NCBI GenBank assembly: GCA_948439405.1
Contig: CAOJNB010000005.1
Location: 1-64,000 of the forward strand
DNA length: 64,000 bases
Direction of reading: 5' to 3'
From: an uncultured Coriobacteriaceae bacterium
Lineage (GTDB): Bacteria; Actinomycetota; Coriobacteriia; Coriobacteriales; Atopobiaceae
Position numbers and translations under genes: made by a program. The notes beneath the pieces are model-generated. The model did no database searches, had not been told where the DNA came from, and saw only the letters and a program-made list of their open reading frames with translations. Positions 49,179-56,643 of this stretch are shown piece after piece. Position 1 is the first letter of the stretch. Each line of letters begins with the position of its first letter.

Positions 49179-50102
49179 ATGGAGAACCCCGAGAAGCCCA
49201 TCGGCATCTTCGACTCGGGCCTGGGAGGGCTCACGGTCGCCCGCGCGATCGCCGCCGAGCTCCCCCACGAGGCGATCACCTACCTCGGCGACACCAAGCG
49301 CTGCCCGTACGGCCCGCGCGACCAGGCGGAGGTCCGCCTCTTCGTGCGCCAGGTCGGCGCCTGGTTCAGGGAGCGCGACGTCAAGGCCGTGATCGTCGCC
49401 TGCAACACGGCGACGGCGGCGGGCCTCGACGTCCTCCAGCGCTCCTTCGACGTCCCCGTCCTCGGCGTGATCGACCCGGGCGCGCGCGCCGCCGTCCAGG
49501 CGACCCGCAGCCGCCGCGTTGGCGTGCTCGCGACGAGGGGCACCGTGGGGTCGGGCTCCTACGTCCGCGCCATCCAGGCGCTCGACGCCGGGGTGAGCGT
49601 CACCCAGGCCCCCGCCGACGTCCTGGTGGAGATCGTCGAGCAGGAGCTGGCGAGCGGCCCGCACCTGCACCAGGACTGGATGCGCGACCGCGCCATCTTC
49701 GACACCCCCGCCGTCAACGCCGTCGTGCGCATGGCGGCGGCCCCCCTGCTCGGACGCGGCATCGACACCGTGGTGCTGGGCTGCACCCACTTCCCGCTGC
49801 TCGCCGACGAGGTCCGCGCGGCTTTGGGCGACGGGGTGTGCCTGGTGAGCTCCGCCGAGGAGATCGCCAGCGAGCTGAGGGAGACCCTGCGCCGCCGCGG
49901 CGAGCTCGCGAGCGGGGAGAGCGCGACGCGGGGCACCGACGGGGAGCCGCTGTACCGCTTCGCGACCACGTCGGACGACATCACGGCCTTCGCGGTGGCG
50001 GGGAGCTTCATCTTCGGCCACTCGCTCGACTCCATCGAGCACGTCGACCTCGACGGCGTCGAGGCCCTGCCCGACGTGCCCCGCTCGGACGGAAGGGGGT
50101 AG
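49179..50102 (+). CDS. murI: Glutamate racemase
   Basis: MurI makes D-glutamate for the second stem-peptide position. The 307-residue protein has the two catalytic cysteine motifs: IVACNTATAAGLDVL and VVLGCTHFPLLAD, and starts with the substrate-binding GIFDSGLGGLTVARAI. A C-terminal extension (about residues 265-307, HVDLDGVEALPDVPRSDGRG) exceeds the usual 265-residue length. The ATG at 49179 is preceded by GGGAGGG some 11 bases upstream. It precedes rdgB by 4 bp, and the murE gene lies divergently nearby, grouping peptidoglycan genes. Confidence 0.94.
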   Translation: MENPEKPIGIFDSGLGGLTVARAIAAELPHEAITYLGDTKRCPYGPRDQAEVRLFVRQVGAWFRERDVKAVIVACNTATAAGLDVLQRSFDVPVLGVIDPGARAAVQATRSRRVGVLATRGTVGSGSYVRAIQALDAGVSVTQAPADVLVEIVEQELASGPHLHQDWMRDRAIFDTPAVNAVVRMAAAPLLGRGIDTVVLGCTHFPLLADEVRAALGDGVCLVSSAEEIASELRETLRRRGELASGESATRGTDGEPLYRFATTSDDITAFAVAGSFIFGHSLDSIEHVDLDGVEALPDVPRSDGRG

Positions 50103-50106
50103 CGGC

Positions 50107-50724
50107 ATGGCGGACCTCCGACGCGGCGACGTCGTCGTCGCGACCGGCAACGCCCACAAGCTCGCCGAGATCGAGGAGATCCTCGGCCGCGTCATGCCCG
50201 GGAGGCGCTTCGTCGGCCTGCGCGAACTCGGGGACTGGCCGGACCCCGAGGAGGACGGCGAGACCTTCCTTGACAACGCGCTCATCAAGGCCCGCGCCGC
50301 CATCGAGCGCTGCGGCTGCGAGCTGGCCGTCGCCGACGACTCCGGCCTCATGGTGGACGCGCTCGACGGCGCCCCGGGAGTCCTCTCCGCTCGCTTCGCC
50401 GGCTCCCACGGCGACGACGAGGCGAATAACGCGCGCCTGCTCGCCGAGCTCGAGGGCGTGCCCGCCGCCTCGCGCGGGGCACGCTTCTGCTCGTGCGTCG
50501 TGCTCGCCCGCGCGGACGGCTCGTACCTGGAGGGGACGGGGTTCTGCGAGGGCTCGGTCGGCCTCGCGCCGCGGGGCGACAACGGGTTCGGCTACGACCC
50601 GCTCTTCTGGCCCGACGACACGCCCGGCCGCACGATGGCGGAGCTCTCGCCCGAGGAGAAGAACGCCATCTCGCACCGCTTCCACGCGCTCGCCGCCCTC
50701 GCGGGACAGCTCGCCGACTCGTGA
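50107..50724 (+). CDS. rdgB: XTP/dITP diphosphatase (HAM1/RdgB)
   Basis: A 205-residue house-cleaning enzyme that hydrolyses dITP and XTP to prevent mutagenic incorporation. Motifs: VVATGNAHKLAEIEEILGRV at the N-terminus, the substrate/metal region ADDSGLMVDALDGAPGVLSA, RFAGSHGDDEANN and the C-terminal GDNGFGYDPLFWPDD then EEKNAISHRFHAL. murI-rdgB adjacency is a common actinobacterial and Firmicutes arrangement. The gene ends before a pair of hairpins. Confidence 0.95.
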   Translation: MADLRRGDVVVATGNAHKLAEIEEILGRVMPGRRFVGLRELGDWPDPEEDGETFLDNALIKARAAIERCGCELAVADDSGLMVDALDGAPGVLSARFAGSHGDDEANNARLLAELEGVPAASRGARFCSCVVLARADGSYLEGTGFCEGSVGLAPRGDNGFGYDPLFWPDDTPGRTMAELSPEEKNAISHRFHALAALAGQLADS

Positions 50725-50731
50725 TGAAGCC

Positions 50732-50767
50732 GTGGGGATTGGCTCCCCACCCTGTCAGGTTCCTGAC
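50732..50767 (+). terminator. Hairpins after rdgB
   Basis: GTGGGGA (50732-50738) pairs with TCCCCAC (50744-50750) over a five-base loop, and directly after it GTCAGG (50754-50759) pairs with CCTGAC (50762-50767). No T run follows. Together they look like an end signal for murI-rdgB before the veg promoter region (50768-50855). Confidence 0.6.
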
Positions 50768-50855
50768 CGCCTGAGTAACATCATCGTTCGGATTAGTGTG
50801 CCGATTCGGCGCGGACGGTGAACCCACGCCGCCCCGCGCCGGCTGGGGGAGCCCG

Positions 50856-51146
50856 ATGGAGAACGAGATTCCGGCCGTCAACCGCGTCGACCAGATCCGC
50901 GACGAGCTCGTCGCGATGCAGGGCCGCCGCATACGCGTGCGGGCCAACATGGGACGCAGCCGGATCGTCGAGTCCGTCGGCACCCTCGTGAACGCCCACC
51001 CCTCCCTGTTCGTCGTCGAGGTCGAGGGCAGGCGCGGCAGGGTCGTCCGCCAGTCCTACCAGTACGTCGACGTGCTCACCGGCACCGTCGAGCTCTACGA
51101 CCCGGAGACGGGCGAGGGCCTGGTCGGCCCCTCGTCCGAGGACTAG
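50856..51146 (+). CDS. veg: Veg-family protein
   Basis: About 96 residues. The family pattern is clear: VNRVDQIRDELVAMQGRRIR then VRANMGRSRIVESVGTLVNA and a C-terminal beta part (VVRQSYQYVDVLTGTVELYD). Veg of Bacillus subtilis influences biofilm regulation, but its biochemical role is not settled. The start is ATG at 50856 with GGGGGAG upstream, which fits the usual N-terminus. ispE follows 27 bp later, the common veg-ispE pairing in Gram-positive bacteria. Confidence 0.9.
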   Translation: MENEIPAVNRVDQIRDELVAMQGRRIRVRANMGRSRIVESVGTLVNAHPSLFVVEVEGRRGRVVRQSYQYVDVLTGTVELYDPETGEGLVGPSSED

Positions 51147-51173
51147 CCGGCCGCGCCGCGGGTGGGCTCCCGC

Positions 51174-52067
51174 ATGCGCCGCGTCTTGGTCGAGGCCCCC
51201 GCCAAGGTCAACCTCTTCCTCGGCGTCCACGACGAGCTGGACGACCGGGGCTACCACCGCGTCGACTCCCTCATGTGCTGCGTCGACGTCGCCGACCTCG
51301 TCGAGGTGTGCGAGGCCGACGCCCTCTCGGTCGCCTGCGAGCCCCCCGTCGACGTCCCCGCCCGCTCGAACACCTGCTGGCGCGCCGTCGAGGGCATGGC
51401 GGCCGCGTTCGGCCGCGAGCCCGCCGCCTCCGTCCGCGTCGAGAAGCGCGTGCCCGACCGCGCCGGCCTCGGCGGCTCGAGCGCTGACGCCGCCGCGGCG
51501 ATCGTGGGGCTCTGCGCGCTGTGGGGCGAGGACCCCCGCGACCCGCGCTGCTTCGCGGTCGCCCGCTCGGTCGGGGCCGACGTCCCCTTCTTCCTCGAGG
51601 GGCTCCCCACCTACCTCGCCGGCGCCGGCGACGAGGTCGTGGAGACCTTCCCCGCGATCGAGGGGGCGAGCCTGGTCCTGGTGCGTCCCGTGCGCCCCGG
51701 CAGCGGCATCACGGCCGGAGAGGCCTACGACGAGTACGACCGCGCCCCCGTCGCCCCGGGGAGCCCCGACGAGATCCGCGCTGCCCTGCGCGCGTCGCGC
51801 TGGGAGCGCCTGCCCGAGCTGCTCGAGAACAACCTGGAGCCCGTCGCCGAGCGCATCGTGGCCGACGTCGCGCGCGCCAGGCGCTGGCTCTCCGAGCGCG
51901 AGGGTGTGCTGCGCGCGATGGTGACGGGGTCCGGGAGCTGCGTGTTCGCGCTGTGCGCCTCCGCGGCCCACGCCCGCGCGGCCGCGCGCGAGGCCGTCGC
52001 CCGGGGGCTGTGGTCCCACGCGGGCACCGTCGTCGACCACGGGCCGCGGGTCACGGCGCGCGCCTAG
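51174..52067 (+). CDS. ispE: 4-diphosphocytidyl-2-C-methyl-D-erythritol kinase
   Basis: IspE phosphorylates CDP-ME in the methylerythritol phosphate route to isoprenoids. The GHMP-kinase layout is intact: VEAPAKVNLFLGVHDELDDR at the N-terminus, the ATP motif VPDRAGLGGSSADAAAAIVG and the C-terminal LRAMVTGSGSCVFALCASAA. The 297-residue form starting with ATG at 51174 is preferred; a GTG at 51162 is an alternative. The gene shows that isoprenoids are made by the MEP pathway. Confidence 0.94.
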   Translation: MRRVLVEAPAKVNLFLGVHDELDDRGYHRVDSLMCCVDVADLVEVCEADALSVACEPPVDVPARSNTCWRAVEGMAAAFGREPAASVRVEKRVPDRAGLGGSSADAAAAIVGLCALWGEDPRDPRCFAVARSVGADVPFFLEGLPTYLAGAGDEVVETFPAIEGASLVLVRPVRPGSGITAGEAYDEYDRAPVAPGSPDEIRAALRASRWERLPELLENNLEPVAERIVADVARARRWLSEREGVLRAMVTGSGSCVFALCASAAHARAAAREAVARGLWSHAGTVVDHGPRVTARA

Positions 52068-52071
52068 GCGC

Positions 52072-52248
52072 TCACCCCGGGAGGAGGGCGCCGAGCAGCG
52101 CCAGCCCCGCGAGGGCGCAGGCGAGCGCGAGGACGAACCAGAGGCATCCGCCGCACCCGCAGCCGCAGCCCGCGACCGGGGCCAGGGGAGGGACCCCCGC
52201 CCCCTCTGTCGTCGCGAGCCGGTCGCGCAGCCCGCCGTCGTCCCGCAT
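52072..52248 (-). CDS. Small cysteine-rich membrane protein
   Basis: A 58-residue protein that starts MRDDGGLRDRLATTEGAGVP and contains the cluster CGCGCGGC followed immediately by a hydrophobic helix (LWFVLALACALAGLALLGAL). The ATG at 52248 follows GGGGAGG. Nothing similar was recognised. Five Cys residues packed before a membrane helix may be a lipid-attachment or metal-binding site. It is convergent with ispE and separated from the lysine riboswitch by 84 bp. Confidence 0.6.
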   Translation of the reverse strand: MRDDGGLRDRLATTEGAGVPPLAPVAGCGCGCGGCLWFVLALACALAGLALLGALLPG

Positions 52249-52331
52249 GGTGCCTCCCCCGTCGCCGCCGTCACGACCTTGTAATACTACGACGTCCCGT
52301 GCGCCCGGTCCCATGTGCTAGAGTCAGCCCA

Positions 52332-52492
52332 TCGATAGAGGCGCGGACGAGATGGGCGCGGGCGAGCCGGCAGGCAGCGACCCCGCGCGAGGCGAGTCCG
52401 CCGAACTCCGGGTCCGGGCGCGGGCGCGGGGTGGGCCTGCGGGGAACACCCGCAGGACTGTCCGCGGGCGAGCCCGCGGGGGCGCTATCCCG
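52332..52492 (+). promoter_or_regulatory. Lysine riboswitch (L box) upstream of lysA
   Basis: The L-box core is readable: GATAG (52334-52338) followed by AGAGGCGCGG; GCCGAA near 52402; GACTGTCCGCGGG near 52456; a CCGCGGGCGAGCCCGCGG stem-loop; and the closing CTATC (52485-52489), which pairs with GATAG to form P1. This matches the conserved skeleton of the lysine riboswitch. It lies 60 bp before lysA, so lysine binding would reduce the whole lysA-dapA-dapB-dapH operon. The expression platform lies between 52490 and 52550; whether it acts by termination or on translation is not clear. Confidence 0.83.
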
Positions 52493-52550
52493 ATCCTGCC
52501 TGGGAGGCACGCTGGGAGAGCGTCCACGTCATGGCGGATCGGAGGCCAGC

Positions 52551-53840
52551 GTGGCGCACAAGGTTCCCTTCGCAACGGACGAGCAGGTCCGGGAGGCCGC
52601 ACGGGCCTTCCCGACGCCGTTCTACCTCTACGACGAGGCCGGCATCCGCAGGCGGGCCGACGAGGTGGCCGCCGCCTTCGCCTGGAACCCGGGCTTCCGG
52701 GAGCACTTCGCCGTCAAGGCCAACCCCAACCCCGCGATCGTGGGCATCCTCGCCGAGCGTGGCTGCGGGGTGGACTGCGCCACGGGCACCGAGCTGCTGC
52801 TCGCCCGCGAGATGGGCATGGGTGGCGACGAGGTGATGTTCTCCTCCAACGAGACGTCCGACGCCGACTACCGCCTGGCCCACGCGATGGGCGCGGTCAC
52901 CAACCTCGACGACCTCACCCAGCTCGACCACTACCTGCGCGCCTGCGGCTCCTTCGCGCCGGCGATGAGCGTGCGCTACAACCCCGGCGGCACGCTCGAG
53001 CTCGCCAACGGCATCCAGGGCGAGCCCGAGGGGTCGAAGTTCGGGATGACCCACGACCAGGCGCTCGAGGCGATCCGCCGCCTCGCGGACGCCGGCGTCC
53101 CCCGGCTCGGCGTCCACGCCTTCCTGGCGTCCAACGCGCTGGGGGACGACTACTACCCCGCGCTGGCGCGCATGCTCTTCGAGCTCGTGGTCGAGGTCCG
53201 GGAGCGCCTGGGCGTCCGCCTCTCGTTCGTGAACCTCTCGGGCGGGGTGGGGGTCGACTACCGGCCCGAGGAGGAGCCCTGCGACGTCGCGCGCATCGGC
53301 GCGGGCGTGCGCCGCGCCTACGAGGAGGTCATCGGCGACCCGGCCGCGGGCGAGGTCGCCGTGCTCAGCGAGATGGGCCGCTTCATGCTCGCCCCCTTCG
53401 GCATGCTCGTGACGCGCGTCGTGGGCACCAAGTCCACCTACCGCGAGTACCTGGGCTGCGACGCGTGCTCCGCCGACCTCATGCGCCCGATGCTCTACGA
53501 CGCCTACCACCACGTCACCGTCGTGGGCAGGCGTGACGAGCCGGCGACCCGCGTCTACGACGTCGTCGGCGGGCTGTGCGAGAACTCCGACCGGCTCGCC
53601 CACGACCGGGCGCTGCCGGAGACGCGCGAGGGCGACCTGCTGCTCTTCCACGACGCGGGCGCCCACGCCAGGGCCATGGGCTACAACTACAACGGCATGC
53701 TGCGGCCTGCCGAGGTGCTGCTCACCTGCGACGGGAGCCTGCGGCTCATCCGGCGCGCCGAGACGGCGGCCGACTACTTCGCGACGTTGGACTGCCTGGA
53801 GATAGGGAAGCGGCTGAAGGAGGCACCGGCATGGACATGA
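52551..53840 (+). CDS. lysA: Diaminopimelate decarboxylase
   Basis: LysA decarboxylates meso-diaminopimelate to lysine with pyridoxal phosphate. The 429-residue protein has the PLP lysine in REHFAVKANPNPAIV, the GVDCATGTELLLAREMG segment, the glycine loop NLSGGVGVDYRPEEE and the C-terminal GGLCENSDRLAHDRALPE then GYNYNGMLRPAEVL. The start is GTG at 52551 with CGGAGG six bases upstream; longer in-frame starts run through the riboswitch. It overlaps dapA by 10 bp. Confidence 0.94.
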   Translation: MAHKVPFATDEQVREAARAFPTPFYLYDEAGIRRRADEVAAAFAWNPGFREHFAVKANPNPAIVGILAERGCGVDCATGTELLLAREMGMGGDEVMFSSNETSDADYRLAHAMGAVTNLDDLTQLDHYLRACGSFAPAMSVRYNPGGTLELANGIQGEPEGSKFGMTHDQALEAIRRLADAGVPRLGVHAFLASNALGDDYYPALARMLFELVVEVRERLGVRLSFVNLSGGVGVDYRPEEEPCDVARIGAGVRRAYEEVIGDPAAGEVAVLSEMGRFMLAPFGMLVTRVVGTKSTYREYLGCDACSADLMRPMLYDAYHHVTVVGRRDEPATRVYDVVGGLCENSDRLAHDRALPETREGDLLLFHDAGAHARAMGYNYNGMLRPAEVLLTCDGSLRLIRRAETAADYFATLDCLEIGKRLKEAPAWT

Positions 53841-54721
53841 CGAACCTGACGGGATCGGTCGTCGCGCTGATCACGCCCTTCGAGGAGGACGGATCCGTCG
53901 ACTACGAGGCGCTCGAGCGCCTCGTCGAGTTCCAGATCGAGGGAGGCACCGACGGCATTCTGGTGCTGGGCACCACCGGCGAGTCCTCGACGATGACGGA
54001 CGCCGAGGACGTCGCGGTCGCGGACTTCGTGGTGCGCCGCGTGGCGGGCCGCGTCCCCGTGATCGGCGGCGCCGGGTCGAACTCCACGGCGGAGTCCCTG
54101 CGCAAGTCCCTCGAGCTCCAGAAGCACGGCGTGGACGGCCTGCTGCTGATCACCCCGTACTACAACAAGAGCAACGAGGAGGGCATCTACCAGCACTTCG
54201 CCCAGGTCATGGACGCCGTGAACCTGCCGTGCGTCCTGTACCAGATCCCGGGTCGCACGGGCTGCTCGATCAGCGAGCGCAACCTGGAGCGCCTGGCCGC
54301 CCACCCCAACGCGTGGGGCGTGAAGGACGCCACCGGCGACATCTCCTGGACCACGATGGCGGCCCGGTACGTCTCCGACGAGTTCCGCCTGTGGTCGGGC
54401 AACGACGACATGGTCGTGCCGCTGCTGTCGCTGGGCGGCTCGGGCGTGATCTCGGTGTGGGCCGACGTCGCCCCGCGCACCGTCCACGACATGGTCGCGA
54501 GCTACCTCGCCGGCGACGTCGAGGCCGCGTGGCGCATCCAGCTGGACAACCTCGAGCTCATCCACGCGCTGTTCTGCGAGGTCAACCCGATCCCGGTCAA
54601 GACGGCGCTCGCCAGGATGGGGCTCATCGGCGAGCACTTCCGCATGCCGCTGTGGCCGATGGCCGACCAGAGCCGAGAGCGCCTGTACGCCGCCATGCGC
54701 GGCGCCGGGCTCATCGACTAG
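53831..54721 (+). CDS. dapA: 4-hydroxy-tetrahydrodipicolinate synthase
   Basis: DapA condenses pyruvate and aspartate semialdehyde, the first committed step to diaminopimelate and lysine. The 296-residue TIM barrel shows the substrate loop LVLGTTGESSTMTDAEDVAV, the segment LLLITPYYNKSNEEGIYQHF, LYQIPGRTG and the Schiff-base lysine in WGVKDATGDIS. The ATG at 53831 has AGGAGG upstream and lies inside lysA, so the two are translationally coupled. The last steps of the same pathway follow. Confidence 0.95.
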   Translation: MDMTNLTGSVVALITPFEEDGSVDYEALERLVEFQIEGGTDGILVLGTTGESSTMTDAEDVAVADFVVRRVAGRVPVIGGAGSNSTAESLRKSLELQKHGVDGLLLITPYYNKSNEEGIYQHFAQVMDAVNLPCVLYQIPGRTGCSISERNLERLAAHPNAWGVKDATGDISWTTMAARYVSDEFRLWSGNDDMVVPLLSLGGSGVISVWADVAPRTVHDMVASYLAGDVEAAWRIQLDNLELIHALFCEVNPIPVKTALARMGLIGEHFRMPLWPMADQSRERLYAAMRGAGLID

Positions 54722-54730
54722 GGGGCGGGC

Positions 54731-55459
54731 ATGGCTGCGATCAGGACCCTGGTGGTCGGCGACGGCCGCATGGGCACGCTGGTGCTCGAGGCGCTCCGGG
54801 CCGACGACGCGTTCGAGCCCGTGGGCATGGTCGGCCTCGAGGCGATGGGCGACCTCGTCTCCGGGGCGGCCCCCGCCGCCGACCTGGCGATCGACTTCTC
54901 CAACAAGGGGATGCTGCCCGCGCTCGCCGCCTACGTGGAGCGCGAGGGCTGCGCGCTGCTCACCGGGACCACCGGGCTCGACGACGCAGACATGGCGACG
55001 CTCGGGCGCCTCGCCGCGCGCGTGCCCGTCGTGCACTCCGCCAACTACTCGCTCGGCGTGGCCGTCCTGCGCCGCCTCGCCGCCGAGGCCTCGCGCCTGC
55101 TGGCCGGCTGGGACGTCGAGATCGTCGAGACCCACCACAACCGCAAGGTCGACGCCCCGTCGGGCACCGCGATGGCGCTGCTCGCGGCCGTCGACCCGGA
55201 GGGGGCGCGCCCGGTTCGCCACGGCCGCGAGGGCATGGTCGGCGAGCGCCCCGCCGGCGAGATCGGCATGCACGCCGTCCGCGGCGGCACCGTGGCCGGC
55301 ACCCACGAGCTGCACCTGTTCGGCGAGGACGAGGAGGTGTGCCTCACGCATCGCGCGACGAGCCGGCGGATCTTCGTGGCCGGCGCCGTCGCCTGCGCGC
55401 CCCGCCTCGTGGAGGCGGGGCCGGGGCTGCACGCCTTCGACGAGCTGATGCTCTCCTAG
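54731..55459 (+). CDS. dapB: 4-hydroxy-tetrahydrodipicolinate reductase
   Basis: DapB reduces the DapA product with NAD(P)H. The 242-residue protein has the Rossmann motif [15 protein letters not shown], the cofactor stretch [16 protein letters not shown] and the catalytic region [20 protein letters not shown], with HH and K typical of the family. Length is normal. It begins 9 bp after dapA. The C-terminus ([11 protein letters not shown]) is complete. Confidence 0.95.
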   Translation: MAAIRTLVVGDGRMGTLVLEALRADDAFEPVGMVGLEAMGDLVSGAAPAADLAIDFSNKGMLPALAAYVEREGCALLTGTTGLDDADMATLGRLAARVPVVHSANYSLGVAVLRRLAAEASRLLAGWDVEIVETHHNRKVDAPSGTAMALLAAVDPEGARPVRHGREGMVGERPAGEIGMHAVRGGTVAGTHELHLFGEDEEVCLTHRATSRRIFVAGAVACAPRLVEAGPGLHAFDELMLS

Positions 55460-55496
55460 CCACGACGTTCGACGAGAGAGGGACGGAGCCACGCCC

Positions 55497-56195
55497 ATGG
55501 ACGCACAGCAGATCATCGACTTCATCGCCAACGCCCCCAAGCGCACGGCCGTGCGCGCCTTCGTGAGGGAGGCGCCCGGCGCCCGCATCGACTACGGGGA
55601 GGCGCGGGTGTTCGGCGCGCCCGACAAGGTCGTCTTCGCGGACTGGGCCGAGCTCGCTCCGGTGCTCGAGGCCCACGCCGACGAGATCGAGGACGTCGTC
55701 GTGGAGTGCGACAGCCGCAACTCCGCGGTGCCGCTGCTCGACCTCAAGGGGGTGAACGCCCGCATCGAGCCGGGCGCGATCATCCGCGACCAGGTCGAGA
55801 TCGGCGACAACGCGGTGGTGATGATGGGGGCCATCATCAACATCGGGGCCGTCGTGGGCGAGGGCACGATGATCGACATGGGCGCCGTGCTGGGCGGCCG
55901 GGCGATCGTGGGCAGGCGCTGCCACGTGGGCGCGGGCACCGTGCTCGCCGGCGTGGTCGAGCCCGCCAGCGCGACGCCGGTCGTGGTCGAGGACGACGTG
56001 ATGATCGGCGCCAACTGTGTGGTGCTCGAGGGCTGCCGCGTGGGCGCGGGCTCCGTCGTCGCCGCGGGCGCCGTCGTCGTCGAGGACGTGCCCGCCGGCG
56101 TCGTGGTCGCGGGCTGCCCGGCGCGCGTCGTCAAGGAGGTCGACGAGGGCACCGAGTCGAAGACGGGGCTCGTCGAGGCCCTCCGCTCGCTGTAG
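55497..56195 (+). CDS. dapH: Tetrahydrodipicolinate N-acetyltransferase
   Basis: DapH (DapD-type, acetyl branch) acetylates tetrahydrodipicolinate. The 232-residue protein has the left-handed hexapeptide-repeat helix ([20 protein letters not shown] then [20 protein letters not shown] and [20 protein letters not shown]) after an N-terminal domain starting [20 protein letters not shown]. Presence of DapH rather than succinyl-type DapD shows the acetyl pathway, as in Gram-positives; the partner DapL-type or PatA/DapE-like enzymes are not in the window. Confidence 0.93.
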   Translation: MDAQQIIDFIANAPKRTAVRAFVREAPGARIDYGEARVFGAPDKVVFADWAELAPVLEAHADEIEDVVVECDSRNSAVPLLDLKGVNARIEPGAIIRDQVEIGDNAVVMMGAIINIGAVVGEGTMIDMGAVLGGRAIVGRRCHVGAGTVLAGVVEPASATPVVVEDDVMIGANCVVLEGCRVGAGSVVAAGAVVVEDVPAGVVVAGCPARVVKEVDEGTESKTGLVEALRSL

Positions 56196-56247
56196 TGCGC
56201 TAAAGTATTCGGGACCACGACCGGACACGCGAGGCGCGGAGGTGCCC

Positions 56248-56544
56248 ATGGGCAGGGACGACGGGGCCAGGGAGCTCGGCCTCAGGAGGCTGTGCGAGGC
56301 GTTCTGCTGCCTCGAGACCCCCGAGGAGGTCCTCGCGTTCCTGCGCGACGTGTGCTCCGCCAAGGAGGTCGACGAGCTGACGCAGCGCCTCGAGGTCGCC
56401 ACGATGCTCGCCGCCGGCGCGCCCTACGTGGAGGTCTCGCGGGAGACGGGCGCCTCCTCGACGACGGTGAGCCGCGTCTCCAAGTGCCTGAACGGCGACG
56501 AGGGCGGGTACCGCACCGTCCTCGGCCGCCTCGGCGGCGAGTAG
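56248..56544 (+). CDS. YerC/TrpR-family DNA-binding protein
   Basis: A 98-residue regulator: LGLRRLCEAFCCLETPEEVL then FLRDVCSAKEVDELTQRLEV and the helix-turn-helix ATMLAAGAPYVEVSRETGAS followed by STTVSRVSKCLNGDEGG. This is the YerC/YecD branch of the Trp-repressor superfamily. Its effector is unknown. It follows dapH by 52 bp and may belong to the same transcript or start its own; TAAAGT at 56202-56207 could be a -10 box. The ATG has GGAGGTG upstream. Confidence 0.88.
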   Translation: MGRDDGARELGLRRLCEAFCCLETPEEVLAFLRDVCSAKEVDELTQRLEVATMLAAGAPYVEVSRETGASSTTVSRVSKCLNGDEGGYRTVLGRLGGE

Positions 56545-56643
56545 CGGGCGGGGCGCCTCCCGAGGGGCGGTTCGCGTCCGGGCCGGGCGCTACCATGTGT
56601 TCGTCAGGCGGCCCGACGCCGCGCCACGAGACCCTGGAGCGCC

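Noticed and set aside
46283-50821. Long plus-strand frame across the TPR-like and murE genes
   Set aside because: Shadow of minus-strand genes; low-complexity composition and no domain until the true murI start in another frame.
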